In this document: positions 13,101 to 22,789 of the stretch, one piece after another
Layout: the number at the start of each line of letters is the position of its first letter
Numbering within the stretch: position 1 is the stretch's first letter
Assembly (NCBI RefSeq): GCF_024868665.1
Contig: NC_079890.1
Coordinates: 34,759,298 to 34,823,297 of the forward strand
DNA length: 64,000 bases
Source of the DNA: Triplophysa rosa
Lineage: Eukaryota > Chordata > Actinopteri > Cypriniformes > Nemacheilidae
Direction of reading: 5' to 3'
The notes under the pieces: model-generated
Seen by the model: the letters and a program-made list of their open reading frames with translations, nothing else
Told to the model about the DNA's origin: nothing
The model's database searches: none
Made by a program: the position numbers and the translations under genes

Positions 13101-16100
13101 TACACGTATACATGCTCTGGTTGAGCCCGCATGCAATGCTAATGAACACCAGTGGTCAGGTCTGCATTCCACATGCTACATTTTAAGGGCGCTTTTTAAG
13201 GTGTACCTGCAGGTCACACATGCTACTTGTTAAACACGGCTGGTACAGTAAGCTAACACGTGCACACCTTTGCACGCAATGTTTTTTCATGAACAAAGTC
13301 AAGAATGGCGTATAATAAAGCATGATTCACTCCAACAGGGATAATCGTTCATAAGCTGTCTGTACAACTGGTCTCTCTCACCCACCTGGGTGTAATGAGT
13401 GCACATGGGTCCAGAGCAGTGTTCGGGGAACTCATGTGGGTATGTGTAGTCCTTCACTTCGTCATACCAGGCCTGCACGTGGTAAGCAGGTGAGCGGTAC
13501 CTATGAGACACAGAATCATAAGATTATGAGTATTGAACTATGTAAACATAGAGAGGAAAGTACATCATGTGTGAACTCAGTGTTTAGTAGATTATTTATG
13601 CATTTACATTTTGCCAGATGTTTTCACACATTACAGTGTTTTTAAGATACATCTTTTAGCAAAATGTCTTAGTGGAGCATTAAGGGTCTTCACAAAAATG
13701 TACATTCTCAATACTGTCAAATATTGCATTAAAGCTGCAATACACAACTTTTGCCTCTCTGCTTAAAACATAAAAAGTTACTTTACATACTTATCTTTAC
13801 GTGTGCTGAAGTTCAAATGGACATTTTCCATTTTTGTTATTTGTTATTATAAATTCAGCATCGTGAATTGGGGTAAGGTGCCATTTTACTTGCCCACAAA
13901 TGAGATATTGCAGCTTTTCATTAGTGTTTCAAAACTGAAAATCGCAATTTAAAAATTTTTTCCATAGGTTTTCAGTGACTTTGGGAAACCTCTGTCTTCG
14001 TGTGGAAAATGTGTGTGCACTCAAAGTGTACCTGCCCCAGTGTACAGCCAGATTCTGCCCAATGGACATAAGAAGATCTTGGGGCCCATGTTCCCATTGG
14101 CACTGTTCCGCCCAATAAGTTGCTGACTTCTCCAGTTCATCATCCCATACCTGGTCATACAAACAAAAAACATCAATATAGCACTGCCTCACACACCAGG
14201 TTCAACATTTTCAAACATTTGCGTAGATACTTTAACAAAACATTCCTTAAGCCGTCCCCTTGCTCTCGGTGTTCACTATGGTAGCTACTGGGAATGAGGC
14301 CCAATACAACTAAAACATTGGCTTCAGGCACGCACCTCAGAGCTTGGCTGGCATCCATTGTAAATCCCCGGCAATCAGGGTTAAATGAAACAAATTTCCC
14401 CAGCCTATTTCCCCCCCTTACGGGAGGGAAAAGGCCATTCACACACTCATTCACTCCACAGAACACTAGTTTTCACCTCCATGGAGCTCTCAGTAAATTT
14501 CCAACTGCATGATGGGTACAAGCGCTTACACATACTACAACCTCGCTAAATTTTCAAACCTTTACTTGTTCCTCTCAAAGGCACCAACTCAACTACATTA
14601 ACAAGACTGCTCTATGTATCTTTCCAATATGTATCTTTCCTTTTCTCTGTGCATCTTTGAAAATGCAACGTGACATAATTACGGTCTAAGCTGGAGACTC
14701 TTTAAATCTTAAAGGACCAACGTATGAAATTTAGCGGCATCTAGCGGTGAGATTGTTAATTGCAACTAACGGCTCACTCCACCCCTGCCTTTCAAAGCAC
14801 TACGGTGGCCGACACAGGACTAAGATGTCGTCCGTTTTTGATTTTTGCGGAAGGAGATGACATATTTACGAAACACGCTCTGTAGAGCAGTTTGTCCGTT
14901 TAGGGCTACTGTAGAAACAACATGGCGAATTCCATGTGAGGGGACCCGCGGTATATGTAGATAGAAATAGATCATTCTAAGGTAGTAAATACATAACGGT
15001 TCATTATGAAAGGTCTTTATACATCTCTGAATACATAGTTATGTACAGTACATTATATTGCATTTCTGTCAATAGATCCTCCCAAAAATTACACACAGCA
15101 CCTTTAAAAGCAGCTTGACTATCAAGGGCATTTATTTTCAAATATGTCTATATAAACAGTAATGTCACTAATCTCGGACTCTGTTCTCTACCTGTAAGTG
15201 TCAGAATAATTGTCTCCACATTAAACAGACATCTCACCACGACTCTCCCCCCTCCCCCTCTCACCCCCAATGAGTTCATCATTTCCAAACAGGACTACAC
15301 TTGTAAAATAAACACATTTCTTTCCATAAAAGCAGTAAGAGCTGGCAATTAAACCACCTTAAAATATTTACTGCGGCAGAAAAACGATGACCGCAGCTAA
15401 CACAAAATGCAATTTGTATAAATTAGTGTCATTAACTTTGCAGATTAAAGCTCAGGTTTTGTGTGAGGTCGATATAAAAGCATTGCTTATTCTGCAGGCT
15501 AAACCCATAAATAAACACCTCTATTCAACCAGATTTAGTAAGACTACTACTTACATTAGCAGCTAGATTAGGGATATTTCACCCAAAAACTGAAATTCTT
15601 TCATCGTTTAATCACCCTCACATCATTCCAAACTTGTATGACTATATCTTTCTTCTGCAGACCTCAAAAGAACATTTTTTTGAAGAATGTTGGTAGCCAA
15701 ACAACGTTGGCCCCCATTGACGTCCATTGTATGGATACCAAAACGACAGAGACATTTCTCAAAATATCTTCTTTTGTGATCCACACAAGACAGAGTCATA
15801 TACAGGTTTTTTTGTATGACATGAAGGTGAGTCTTTGTATTGGGTACATGCCTATTGGTTCAATGCAATTTGAAACACAACATAGTATGGTTTTAGAGGG
15901 GCAAAGAGAGTCAAAAAGCGCTCTTACCATGTACTCCATGTTTGATGCAGTGGGGTACACTTCACCCCTCAGCTTATTGTGTAGCTGCAAAATCTCCTCG
16001 CGATCGGACCACGGGATGGCTCTGCGGGTGCGTGAATGTGCATCTGCATTTGTGCCATTGGACTCATCCTGGTAACGTTGCATTAATCGCCTCAGCTCCG

Positions 16101-16176
16101 GGGAGTCAGGCAGGAAGAGGGAAGTTGCCAACCTGGCACTCAGGAATAGCAATGCAAGGGGAACGAGTTTAAGCAT
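4153..16176 (-). CDS. crispld2: Cysteine-rich secretory protein LCCL domain-containing 2 (Crispld2), complete
   Basis: Secreted glycoprotein of the CAP/CRISP-LCCL family; in mammals it binds lipopolysaccharide and acts in lung and craniofacial development. Coding exons on the minus strand: 16176-15928, 14150-14032, 13500-13386, 11168-11053, 10482-10382, 10302-10150, 9481-9421, 9330-9264, 9180-9050, 8962-8919, 8449-8377, 8301-8226, 5882-5752, 4204-4153. All are bounded by AG/GT and keep phase, giving 495 aa (human about 497). A signal peptide ([19 protein letters not shown]) opens the protein. The CAP domain is about residues 58-205, with 'HYTQLVWATT' and '[11 protein letters not shown]' signatures, followed by the Cys-rich '[17 protein letters not shown]' segment. 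A Pro/Gln/Lys-rich linker is encoded by 10302-10150. Two LCCL domains follow (about 288-385 and 390-495), each with a 'C.AAIH.GV' core, and the end is 'FRVFAVRE'. Crispld1 is the alternative paralogue; the C-terminus and the usp10 neighbour favour crispld2. Confidence 0.95.
4408..4830. mobile_element. Decayed DNA repeat ('GGACCACAAAAC' family) interrupted by a SINE
   Basis: Starts with 'CTGGACCACAAAACGGGTCA', continues with 'GCTTTCCATTGATGTATGG' and 'TTTATGGTAGGACATTTACA', and ends with 'ATTTTTGGCATAAAAG'. The same modules appear at 35577-35750 and 37125-37312. A tRNA-derived SINE sits inside it at about 4655-4760, splitting the block before 'ATCTTAACTTTATACCC'. It lies just upstream of the last crispld2 exon, in the final intron. 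Confidence 0.6.
4655..4760 (+). mobile_element. 5'-truncated tRNA-derived SINE (HAmo/V-SINE-like)
   Basis: Contains a pol III B box (GGGTTCGATCCCAGG), a linker with 'ACAAATGTATAGTACAATGC', and the tail 'TCGCTTTGGATAAAAGCGTC' running into an A-rich end. The A-box half is missing. The tail matches two other copies in the window (16506-16632 and 22019-22168). The family name is by resemblance to cyprinid tRNA-SINEs. Confidence 0.75.
6141..7004. mobile_element. hAT-like non-autonomous element with 'TAGAGATGCA' termini
   Basis: Begins 'TAGAGATGCATCGCTATATC' and ends 'TATCGGTGCATCTCTA', giving imperfect terminal inverted repeats. It is flanked by near-identical 8-mers (CTTAAAAG at 6133-6140, TTTGAAAG at 7005-7012), as expected for a decayed 8-bp hAT target duplication. 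Its 864 bases are AT-rich and carry no long frame, so it is non-autonomous. It lies in the last large crispld2 intron. Confidence 0.65.
8074..8125 (+). mobile_element. 5S rRNA-derived fragment (SINE3-like)
   Basis: The stretch 'TGAAGCTAAGCAGGGTTGAG' followed by 'CTGGATGGGAGTCC' matches the internal control region and following part of vertebrate 5S rRNA. Only this part is preserved; the 5' third of 5S is absent or unrecognisable and no oligo-T terminator follows. A 5S-derived SINE relic (SINE3 type, known from zebrafish) fits better than a working 5S gene. It lies in a crispld2 intron. Confidence 0.7.
9661..9995. mobile_element. Small DNA element with 'AGGGCTGTC' terminal inverted repeats
   Basis: The left end 'CAGGGCTGTCGATTAATC' is mirrored by the right end 'GATTAATCGGTTGACAGCCC'. 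The AT-rich interior has its own palindromic features (TATGTATGTG repeats and complements). No coding potential and no clear target duplication. It sits in a crispld2 intron, next to the exon encoding the start of LCCL domain 1. Confidence 0.6.
10765..11003. repeat. Palindromic MITE (TTCACCC family), partial
   Basis: Starts with 'TTAAAGGGATAGTTCACCC', then 'AAAAATGAAAATTATTAAAG', the 'GGTAACCAAATAACAC' arm and 'GACTTCCATTGTATAGACAC'. The right side fades after 'CATGAGGCTGAATAAATGAC', without the usual inverted terminus. It lies in a crispld2 intron, 50 bases from the CAP-domain exon at 11053-11168. Confidence 0.7.
11300..11962. mobile_element. DNA element with 'AAGCTGCGTCTGAATTCGC' termini
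   Basis: The left end 'AAGCTGCGTCTGAATTCGC' is matched by the reverse complement of the right end (TAAGCTGTGTCTGAAATCGC), differing at a few positions. Inside the ends, 'CACTATAT' motifs recur in inverted orientation. No protein-coding remnant is visible. Intronic in crispld2. Confidence 0.55.
12591..12983. mobile_element. 390-bp interspersed repeat, copy 1
   Basis: Shares a collinear structure with 14709-15107: 'GCACTACGGTGGC', 'GAGCAGTTTGTC', 'AGGGCTACTGTAGAAACAAC', 'CATTTCTGTCAATAGATCCT'. Ends are 'TTAAAGGTAC' and 'GGACCTCTAAA', short inverted termini around TTAA-like borders. No coding capacity. Intronic in crispld2. Confidence 0.7.
14709..15107. mobile_element. 390-bp interspersed repeat, copy 2
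   Basis: Second copy of the 12591-12983 repeat in the same orientation, with the borders 'TTAAAGGACC' and 'GCACCTTTAAA'. The two copies differ by scattered substitutions and small indels, so they look like independent old insertions rather than a recent duplication. A third fragment, only the 3' part, is at 61017-61104. Confidence 0.7.
15570..15835. repeat. Palindromic MITE (TTCACCC family)
   Basis: Starts 'GGGATATTTCACCC', continues 'CATCATTCCAAACTTGTATG' and 'AGAATGTTGGTAGCCAAAC', then the inverted half 'CTCAAAATATCTTCTTTTG' and 'GTATGACATGAAGGTGAG'. The right terminus is eroded. It lies in a crispld2 intron, about 90 bases from the splice donor of the signal-peptide exon. Confidence 0.7.
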
Positions 16177-16262
16177 GGCAACAGCGGTGTGGACGGGTTC
16201 AGAGACGGACTACAGTGGACAGCCTTGTGAGAGCGTGTCTTCAGGCTTCTGTTCTGAAAAAT
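16177..16262 (-). other. crispld2: Predicted 5' UTR part of the crispld2 signal-peptide exon
   Basis: Upstream of the crispld2 ATG (16176-16174), the minus strand shows a splice acceptor 'TTTCCTTCCAG' ending at 16263. The exon would therefore carry about 86 bases of 5' UTR and be joined to a non-coding first exon near 19.2-19.4 kb. Inference from splice signals only. Confidence 0.5.
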
Positions 16263-16505
16263 CTGGAAGGAAATATGGTTTCCATGAGCGTAAGTGTTGG
16301 AAGAGTTGTATTAGCAAACACCGGATAGTAAACACATGTGTGTGTTGTCACCGAGATAAACACTATGAGTGCTTTGAAAAGACATTTCATTTGTACGTCT
16401 CAATGTTGACATTACATACACCAAAAATAGCTCAACACAAACAGAAGGCAAGAACAAAAATAGGAAAAGTCTAAAGGAGACTAGTTTGGATGTTTTTAGT
16501 GTTAC

Positions 16506-16632
16506 TGAAGTCTAAGCATTGCGCTAGCAATGCAAATGTCAGGGGTTCGAACCCAGGGAAAACACATATAGTATAGACTGAATGCACTGTGAGTCACTTT
16601 GGATAAAAGCATCTAGAAAATGCAAAAATGTA
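16506..16632 (+). mobile_element. tRNA-derived SINE, diverged copy
   Basis: Carries 'GGGGTTCGAACCCAGGG' (B box), 'ATAGACTGAATGCACTGTGA' and the tail 'CACTTTGGATAAAAGCATCT'. The 5' end with the A box is degraded ('AAGCATTGCGCTAGCAATGC'). Same family as 4655-4760 and 22019-22168. It lies in the predicted first intron of crispld2. Confidence 0.7.
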
Positions 16633-16650
16633 ATACAGTAGCTTCTTTAT

Positions 16651-17072
16651 TAAAGGGACAGTTCACCCAAAAATGAAAGTTCTGTCATAAATTACTTACT
16701 CTCTAGTCTAAACCTGTATACATTTTTTTGTTTTGTTTGGTTGAACACAGAGAAAGATATTTGGATGAATGCTTGTAACCAAACAGTTCTTTGCCACCAT
16801 TGACTACCACAGTAGGAAAAATTACAATGGTAGTCAAAAGTTTGCTTTCCTACAGTCTTCAAAATATCTTTGTGTTCAACAGAACAAAGACATTATAAAG
16901 TAATCTTTCCTACTATGGTAGTCAGTGGGGTCCAAGAACTGTTTGGTTACAAGCATTCTTCCAAATATCTTTCTGTGTTCATCAGAACAAAGACACATAC
17001 ACAGATTTGGAACAACTCGAAGGTAAGTAAATGAAGACAAAATTTTCATTTTGGGGTGAACAGCCCCTTTAA
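16651..17072. repeat. Full-length palindromic MITE (TTCACCC family)
   Basis: Complete copy with terminal inverted repeats: 'TTAAAGGGACAGTTCACCC' on the left and 'GGGGTGAACAGCCCCTTTAA' on the right. The whole 420 bases form a near-palindrome ('AATGCTTGTAACCAAACAG' and its complement, 'GACTACCACAGTAGG' and its complement), so a transcript could fold into a stem of about 200 bp. No coding capacity. Confidence 0.85.
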
Positions 17073-17542
17073 ACTGATGCTTGTCCCTTTTTGGGCAAAT
17101 CACACCCATGTCGCTTCTCAACCCCAAAATCAAGAGGAAAAAAAATAATTTTGCATTTTACCATTTAAAAATGCATGCATACATTTTTACATTAAAGTAA
17201 TAAGGTAAATATACAAAAAAAATACATTGATTTAATATGTAATTTATTACAGTCCTCTACATCAAATATTTAATGTTTGTCACCAAAGACTCCATTTCTA
17301 AGAAAAAAAAAATATTTCGTTTATCAAAGCCTTCCACGAAAAATCCCTTTGAAATTTTCATTTAAAACTCAACAGAAGGAGCATTAAGCCTGATCTGATC
17401 TTCTCTAATTAGATGTCATGGTTGGACATCCAGCAGGCTTTTGTTCGATCCACACAGTGAATTTTGTTTATCAAATTTGTTTATCAACTTACTTTTCTGT
17501 GGTGACAGTAGGATAAAAATAATTCATTAGTAACATGGAGAG

Positions 17543-17933
17543 CAGTGTTGGGCAAGTTACTCTGAAAAAGTAATTAATTACTAGTTACTAATTACATATT
17601 CAATAGTGTAATTAGATTACTGTACAAATTACTCTCTCCAATAAGTATTTAATTACTTACTACTTATTACTTTCTATATCCTTACATAAAGTAGTATTAC
17701 AAATGTGAGAAAATATATTAAAGCACGGATTTTGAAGTTAGACTTTAAATTTTGATGTCAATTCCACTATTGCACACACATATATTACACACAATATTTA
17801 GTTTAATTACATCAGAAGTAACTGTAATTAAATTACAGAAGAAATAAGAGTAAACCCTTACTTTACTTTTACAAGGGTAAAGTAATTAAATTACAGTAAC
17901 TAATTACTTAGTAACTAGTTACACCCAACACTG
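17543..17933. mobile_element. hAT-type MITE with perfect 8-bp target duplication
   Basis: Terminal inverted repeats 'CAGTGTTGGGCAAGTTAC' and 'TAGTTACACCCAACACTG'. The flanks are exact 8-bp repeats ATGGAGAG (17535-17542 and 17934-17941), the classic hAT duplication. The 391 bases are AT-rich with many 'AGTAATTA/TAATTACT' repeats, and no transposase remains. The exact duplication suggests a fairly recent insertion. It lies in predicted crispld2 intron 1. Confidence 0.9.
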
Positions 17934-17961
17934 ATGGAGAGAGGGGGCTGGAGATGCAGAC

Positions 17962-18278
17962 TTTAAAGGGATAGTTCACCCTAAAATGAAAATTCTGTCA
18001 TCATTTTCTCACCCTCTTGTCATTTCAAACCTGTATGACTTTCTTCCGCAGAACACAGAAAAAGAAAAGAAAGTTGGTAACCAAACAGTGCTGGCAGCCA
18101 TTTACTTCTATTGTATCGACACAAAACCAATGCAAGTAAATAGGTGCCGTATAACATCATTCTTCAAAATATCTTCTTTTGTGTTCTGCAGAAAAAAGAA
18201 AGTCATACAGGTATGAAATGACAAAAGAGTGAGTAAATGATGAAAGTATTTTCATTTTGGGGTGAACTATCATTTTAA
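17962..18278. repeat. Palindromic MITE (TTCACCC family)
   Basis: Left end 'TTTAAAGGGATAGTTCACCC', right end 'GGGGTGAACTATCATTTTAA', with inverted inner arms ('CAAACCTGTATGACTTTC' and 'GAAAGTCATACAGGTATG'). It begins only about 20 bases after the target duplication of the neighbouring hAT element. Confidence 0.85.
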
Positions 18279-18470
18279 AACAATTGAGTCCTGAGCCAAG
18301 TCAGCTGAGACCATCTGAGAATTAAATACAAGAGCAAAATAATTTACTGTTGCTATCCAAGTATCTGTTTAGAGCCTACAGATTATGTGGAAATGTCTCA
18401 AACATGTGAAATGATATGCCTCAGAATAATCATGCTATAAGGACATATAAGGACCTACAACACATGAAGT

Positions 18471-18568
18471 CTCTCTCGCTCGCTCTCTCTCTCTCTCTCT
18501 CTGTGGAGCTTTGACACCCAGTCTGAGTAAACACATGCATTGCTTTAGTTCTAGCTGCCTTGCTCTCA

Positions 18569-18599
<31 letters not shown>

Positions 18600-18601
18600 C
18601 T
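18471..18601. repeat. Two (CT)n microsatellites
   Basis: Two pyrimidine-rich dinucleotide runs, about 18474-18502 and 18566-18601, are separated by 60 bases of unique sequence. The plus strand is CT-rich. They lie in predicted crispld2 intron 1, about 0.8 kb from the predicted first exon. Confidence 0.85.
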
Positions 18602-19200
18602 CATTCTTCCTTTCTGCTTTCTCTCACATTTAGTAACATCTCACCCCTCTCCCGAATTGAATACTGTCATGCCAGGTAAAGCAGCAAAGAAAATGCCAGC
18701 CGGGCACCTGGTCAACATAAGCCAAAATGTTACCAGTAGATCAGTTAAATGGCGATGTTCTGCACACCGTGTCTTTTCCTGTGCAACACGCTGCAAGTAT
18801 AGCTGCTAATACTGGGTTTACATGGCAGCTTGGCAGGTGAATGCATGTTGCATTGCAAATAAAATGCTAATTATTCCTCAGAAACTTCTGTCCAAAACCA
18901 TCTCATAATGTGCATGCATTGCCACTTCATACATCTTGGCAACATCACATGAAGCCCTCATCTAATAAAAACAGAACATCATATTGCACGTTTACATTAA
19001 TGCATTTGGCACATGCTCTTATCCGAAGTGACTTGAAGTGCATTTAATGTATTGTATCAGTATGTCTGCTCACTACTATCAATGGACTATAACCCAAATA
19101 ACCAACTTTAATTCATCTAAGTGCAATGCATTAAAATAACATACATGTAGATTAGGAATCATTAGTCACTTTTTAATACAGAGACTGGAACACAGTATAC

Positions 19201-19360
19201 CTAGATAGAGATGTCTTCTTCCAGAGGTAGGCTACACCAGAGGTTACAGGAGCTGCAGGATCTTCTCAGCTGGAATAGATTCCTTCAAAGTCAAACAAGT
19301 GCGAATATTTGTGCCTGTTTGGCAGCGCTCCCGGACGAGCTGTGGAGACTCGGTTCGGAC
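19201..19360 (-). other. crispld2: Predicted non-coding exon 1 of crispld2
   Basis: Downstream on the minus strand of the TATA box at 19386-19393, a stretch of about 160 bases lacks repeats and ends at a possible donor 'CTATCTAG|GTATAC' (exon end 19201). It contains no long frame and would be spliced to the acceptor at 16263. Start and donor are inferred; a transcript would settle both. Confidence 0.4.
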
Positions 19361-19385
19361 TGAGTCTGTGGAGTCAGCTCAGCTC

Positions 19386-19393
19386 CTTTTATA
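19386..19393 (-). promoter_or_regulatory. crispld2: TATA box, putative crispld2 promoter
   Basis: The minus strand reads TATAAAAG in a GC/purine-rich surround (CTCCTCTATAAAAGGAGC). It sits about 3.2 kb upstream of the crispld2 ATG, on the correct strand, and is followed about 25-30 bases later by the predicted first exon. The spacer beyond contains no other gene start. Confidence 0.55.
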
Positions 19394-22018
19394 GAGGAGG
19401 AGATCTATGTGAAGAGGAGGAGGACGGATGGAGGTTACGTTCTTGGCACAACTCGAGCGCACGCGCTGACGAACGATGTCAAAATGAAAACGCAAAGGAC
19501 GTAAATCATCGCAATTAAACCACACCTCGGGTTTCACAACGCTGTAAATGATGTAAATGTTTGCGGATGAGTAATATAGTTGTGCAACGTGTATTTTGAG
19601 CCGTCAATGAATGAATTCAAATTAATTTACGTTTAATGTAGTTTTATAGGAGACTCTGACTAGAATTTAATCTCTTACCACGTTGTCTATTTTTGAAGCG
19701 ACGATTAAAATACGAATACAATAGTGTATAAGCACAAACTTTATTCGCTATTATATTGTTTAATCATATTTCATTTAAAATTTGTTTTAAATGCCATAAA
19801 ACGATTCCACGAGGCCAAAACATGCATCTGTGACCACCTTACATACATTAGTATTACTACGCACTCAGCAACCACTTTAAGGACTACATTGCTTGGCGGA
19901 AGAATAATGTTTTATCAATATTTAAAAAATGTGTTTTATGAAACCTTGGTAGATATGTGAAACAACCGTTTTATTAAAGCAATGCCCTGTAAAGCCATGA
20001 TTTTATTAAAGTAAAAGTTTATTAACAAATATTTTTTGGGAGATGCCATGGTTAAACTGTGGTAATCGTGGTAATTTCAACACAAACATTATGATTACTA
20101 ATTTATTCACATCAACCCTGTGAGATCATGATGATTTCCATCCTGTTACAAAAAAATATATTGAAAAGCCTTGACTTAAAGCAATACAATTTGGGCCCTT
20201 TCTGCAGCATAGGTGGAAAGAAAAACAATCCTCAATTTTCTAAATGTTTTTAGCATAAAAAATTAACACATTGACTGCAGTCTTCAAGTTTAACCATTCA
20301 ACCCCGCTTACATCCATTCTAATCATTCTTAATTTGCAGTACACCAACCTTTAGTCCCAAATTAGTTGTCCCCTAAAAAGTGATAGTTTAACCCAGGCTA
20401 AATCTGCAACCCTCTTAACCATTCAGTCATTGAATTTAGACCACATTCAACTCAAGATTTTTGCCTCTATTTGTACCCTTTGGTTTACCGCAACCAGTTC
20501 CCAAAAGTGTCGATAAAGGACACAAGTAGCTTAATTTTAGAATGATGGCACTTTGAAATGGCCTTGTTGTAGAGTTCAACAAGTAGATGTGACCATCAGC
20601 AAAGAAGTCTGGTGTGTTTGAAAAGGCTGAGCAAGACGGATTTCTTGATGCGCGCCCACCACTAAATATTTCACATCTTCAGTGCAGACAATATAGGGTT
20701 TAGATACTTTACACAAGGGTGTGCAATTTTGGTTCATAGGAACCAGAATAGGATTAGTAACTGTCTGGCAACTCTAAATCCAAAATAAAGTGCTGACAGG
20801 ACAGTTTAGGAAGTCTTTTATTTAGCTGTTATCAATTTAATCTCAGATTTTATCCTAGCAAACCATGTTTTCTACACATTAAAAACTCATTTCCATATTA
20901 TTGCGATGTGCTGCATGAAAGATAGATAACACTAATAATATGTAATAAATGTTGCTGAATTACAGATATTTATTTCTCATTAAATTAAACACTTGCACCA
21001 CATTGCATTACAAGCTTGAACAAGTCTTGCATCATTTGACAGGCAGAATTTTGCTGACCTAACAGCTTCTAACTACCTTTTTCTAAACCAAACTTACGTA
21101 CTTGAATCCCTTTTTTACATGAAAACCGAGCTGTGACACCCTGAAGTCCAAACACAACAGCAGTGCAAAGCGATGAAAAAGGAAAGCCATAATCTAGAGA
21201 TTTATAGCTTAGTTTGTGGCTCAGCCATTAGCATATTAAACATCATGTTGGGTTTTTTATGAGAGAGGAGATATGGGGACCAGCGCATCCCTCCTTGCGT
21301 CACCAGAGAAACTTTCAGTAAACTCAACAGTTTAAACACAGCGAGTGTTCTTTGGCTGGCTGTACTTTTCTTAAGAGTCAACAGAACAGCCGAAGAGGTG
21401 TCCTTGGTGCTTGTTCATGGTGTTTGTACTGGCTTCTCGGGACCTTTGACTACATCACGATTTCGCTCCATTGGCTTTCAGAAATGGTACAAAAAATAAC
21501 AACGTGTAAACCATTGGTTTTCGATTAAGCTAAGACTTAATTCTGTAAGTTATACAGGCAGAATTTTATAAAGTCAGATTGGTGAATGTGGTCAATGAGA
21601 GAAGGATTTGTACTGGGATCATACCTGTACTTCAGAATAGCATACTACCACACTATTTTATACCTCACTATTGCGTGTCTTTTAAAAATACTGTATCTGT
21701 ATTATTTTTTATTTGTGGTATTTAACAAAATACTGTGGTGAACTAATCCCACAATGCAATGTGCTTACGTTATTATTCAACTGCCAGTGTGATGAATTAA
21801 CTAGAAATAATTAGGACATACATCAAAATGATCATTTCACTGGACAGTCGAATGTGGTCATTTTTACACAAACTTGGACTAATGCATCAAAATAATTGTA
21901 TTCCTGAGACAAAAACTAAACTCAAACGGTAACATCATGTGACAACATAGGAGACTACTGTTATTTAGGTCATGTAAATGCTGTACAGTATGTAAGCTGA
22001 ATATGGTTTAACAGCTTT

Positions 22019-22168
22019 CATGTTGCTCAGTGGTTAGAGCGTGGCGCTAACAATGCCAAGGTCATGGGTTCACTCCCAGGGGATTGCATATACTAAGAGA
22101 CAAATGTATAGGATAATGCAATGTAAATCGCTTTGGATAAAAGCGTCTGCCAAAATGCATAAATGTAA
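22019..22168 (+). mobile_element. Near-complete tRNA-derived SINE
   Basis: Best SINE copy here. It carries an A box (TGGTTAGAGCG at about 22031-22041) and a B box (GGTTCACTCCC at about 22068-22078) at tRNA-like spacing, then 'ACAAATGTATAGGATAATGC' and the tail 'TCGCTTTGGATAAAAGCGTC' with an A-rich end. Only the tRNA head is tRNA-like and the 3' region is not, so it is a SINE rather than a tRNA gene. It resembles the HAmo SINE / V-SINE group of cyprinids. Confidence 0.8.
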
Positions 22169-22789
22169 CATTTTTACCCAATACTTATACCTCATGTATC
22201 CACTGGAGGGCACTAGCCCTGACTTGCACACAAGAATTCAGCTTTACATGAGGTCATGGTCCCTCAAACCACTTAATATGTCCCAAATTGATCCAATATT
22301 CGCACCAATAATCCGTAATCTTTCTTTGAACACAAATAGGATACCAAACAGAAAACCTGCATGACTCAAACACCCTAAACCAATACTGATTCTGTCATGT
22401 AAGAAAGCAATTGCCAGTGTTTATTCCAGCACAGATCACAAAGTGTGACCTTGACTAAGTGATGCTTAAATCGAGATGGTGAGTGGGCATGAGATGAGAG
22501 TGTACACTGTCCTCATTACTAACGTTAGTTGTTTATTTAGTGAGAGTAGTGAAGACGGTCTATAAGAACTGTTACAATGTGTATATGTTTTACTATTTTC
22601 ACTCAAAGGTGCTGTGCAGTGCACCTCACACTGAGATGTGATCAATCATAGTACCATATTTTTTGCAGCCCATTTCAGTTTCTTAAAATTTTGAGGCAAC
22701 ATCATTTTCTATAATCATATTCGAACCCTGAATTATAATTCATATACTATAGCACCTTTTTAAACTGGATTCGAATGATTGTTTCAGCC

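Noticed and set aside
15638..16075. 145-codon plus-strand frame
   Set aside because: It joins MITE sequence to the antisense of the crispld2 signal-peptide exon and has no family resemblance.
22019..22168. A functional tRNA gene suggested by A and B boxes
   Set aside because: The tRNA-like head is followed by a SINE body and tail shared with two other copies; no complete cloverleaf or oligo-T terminator is evident.
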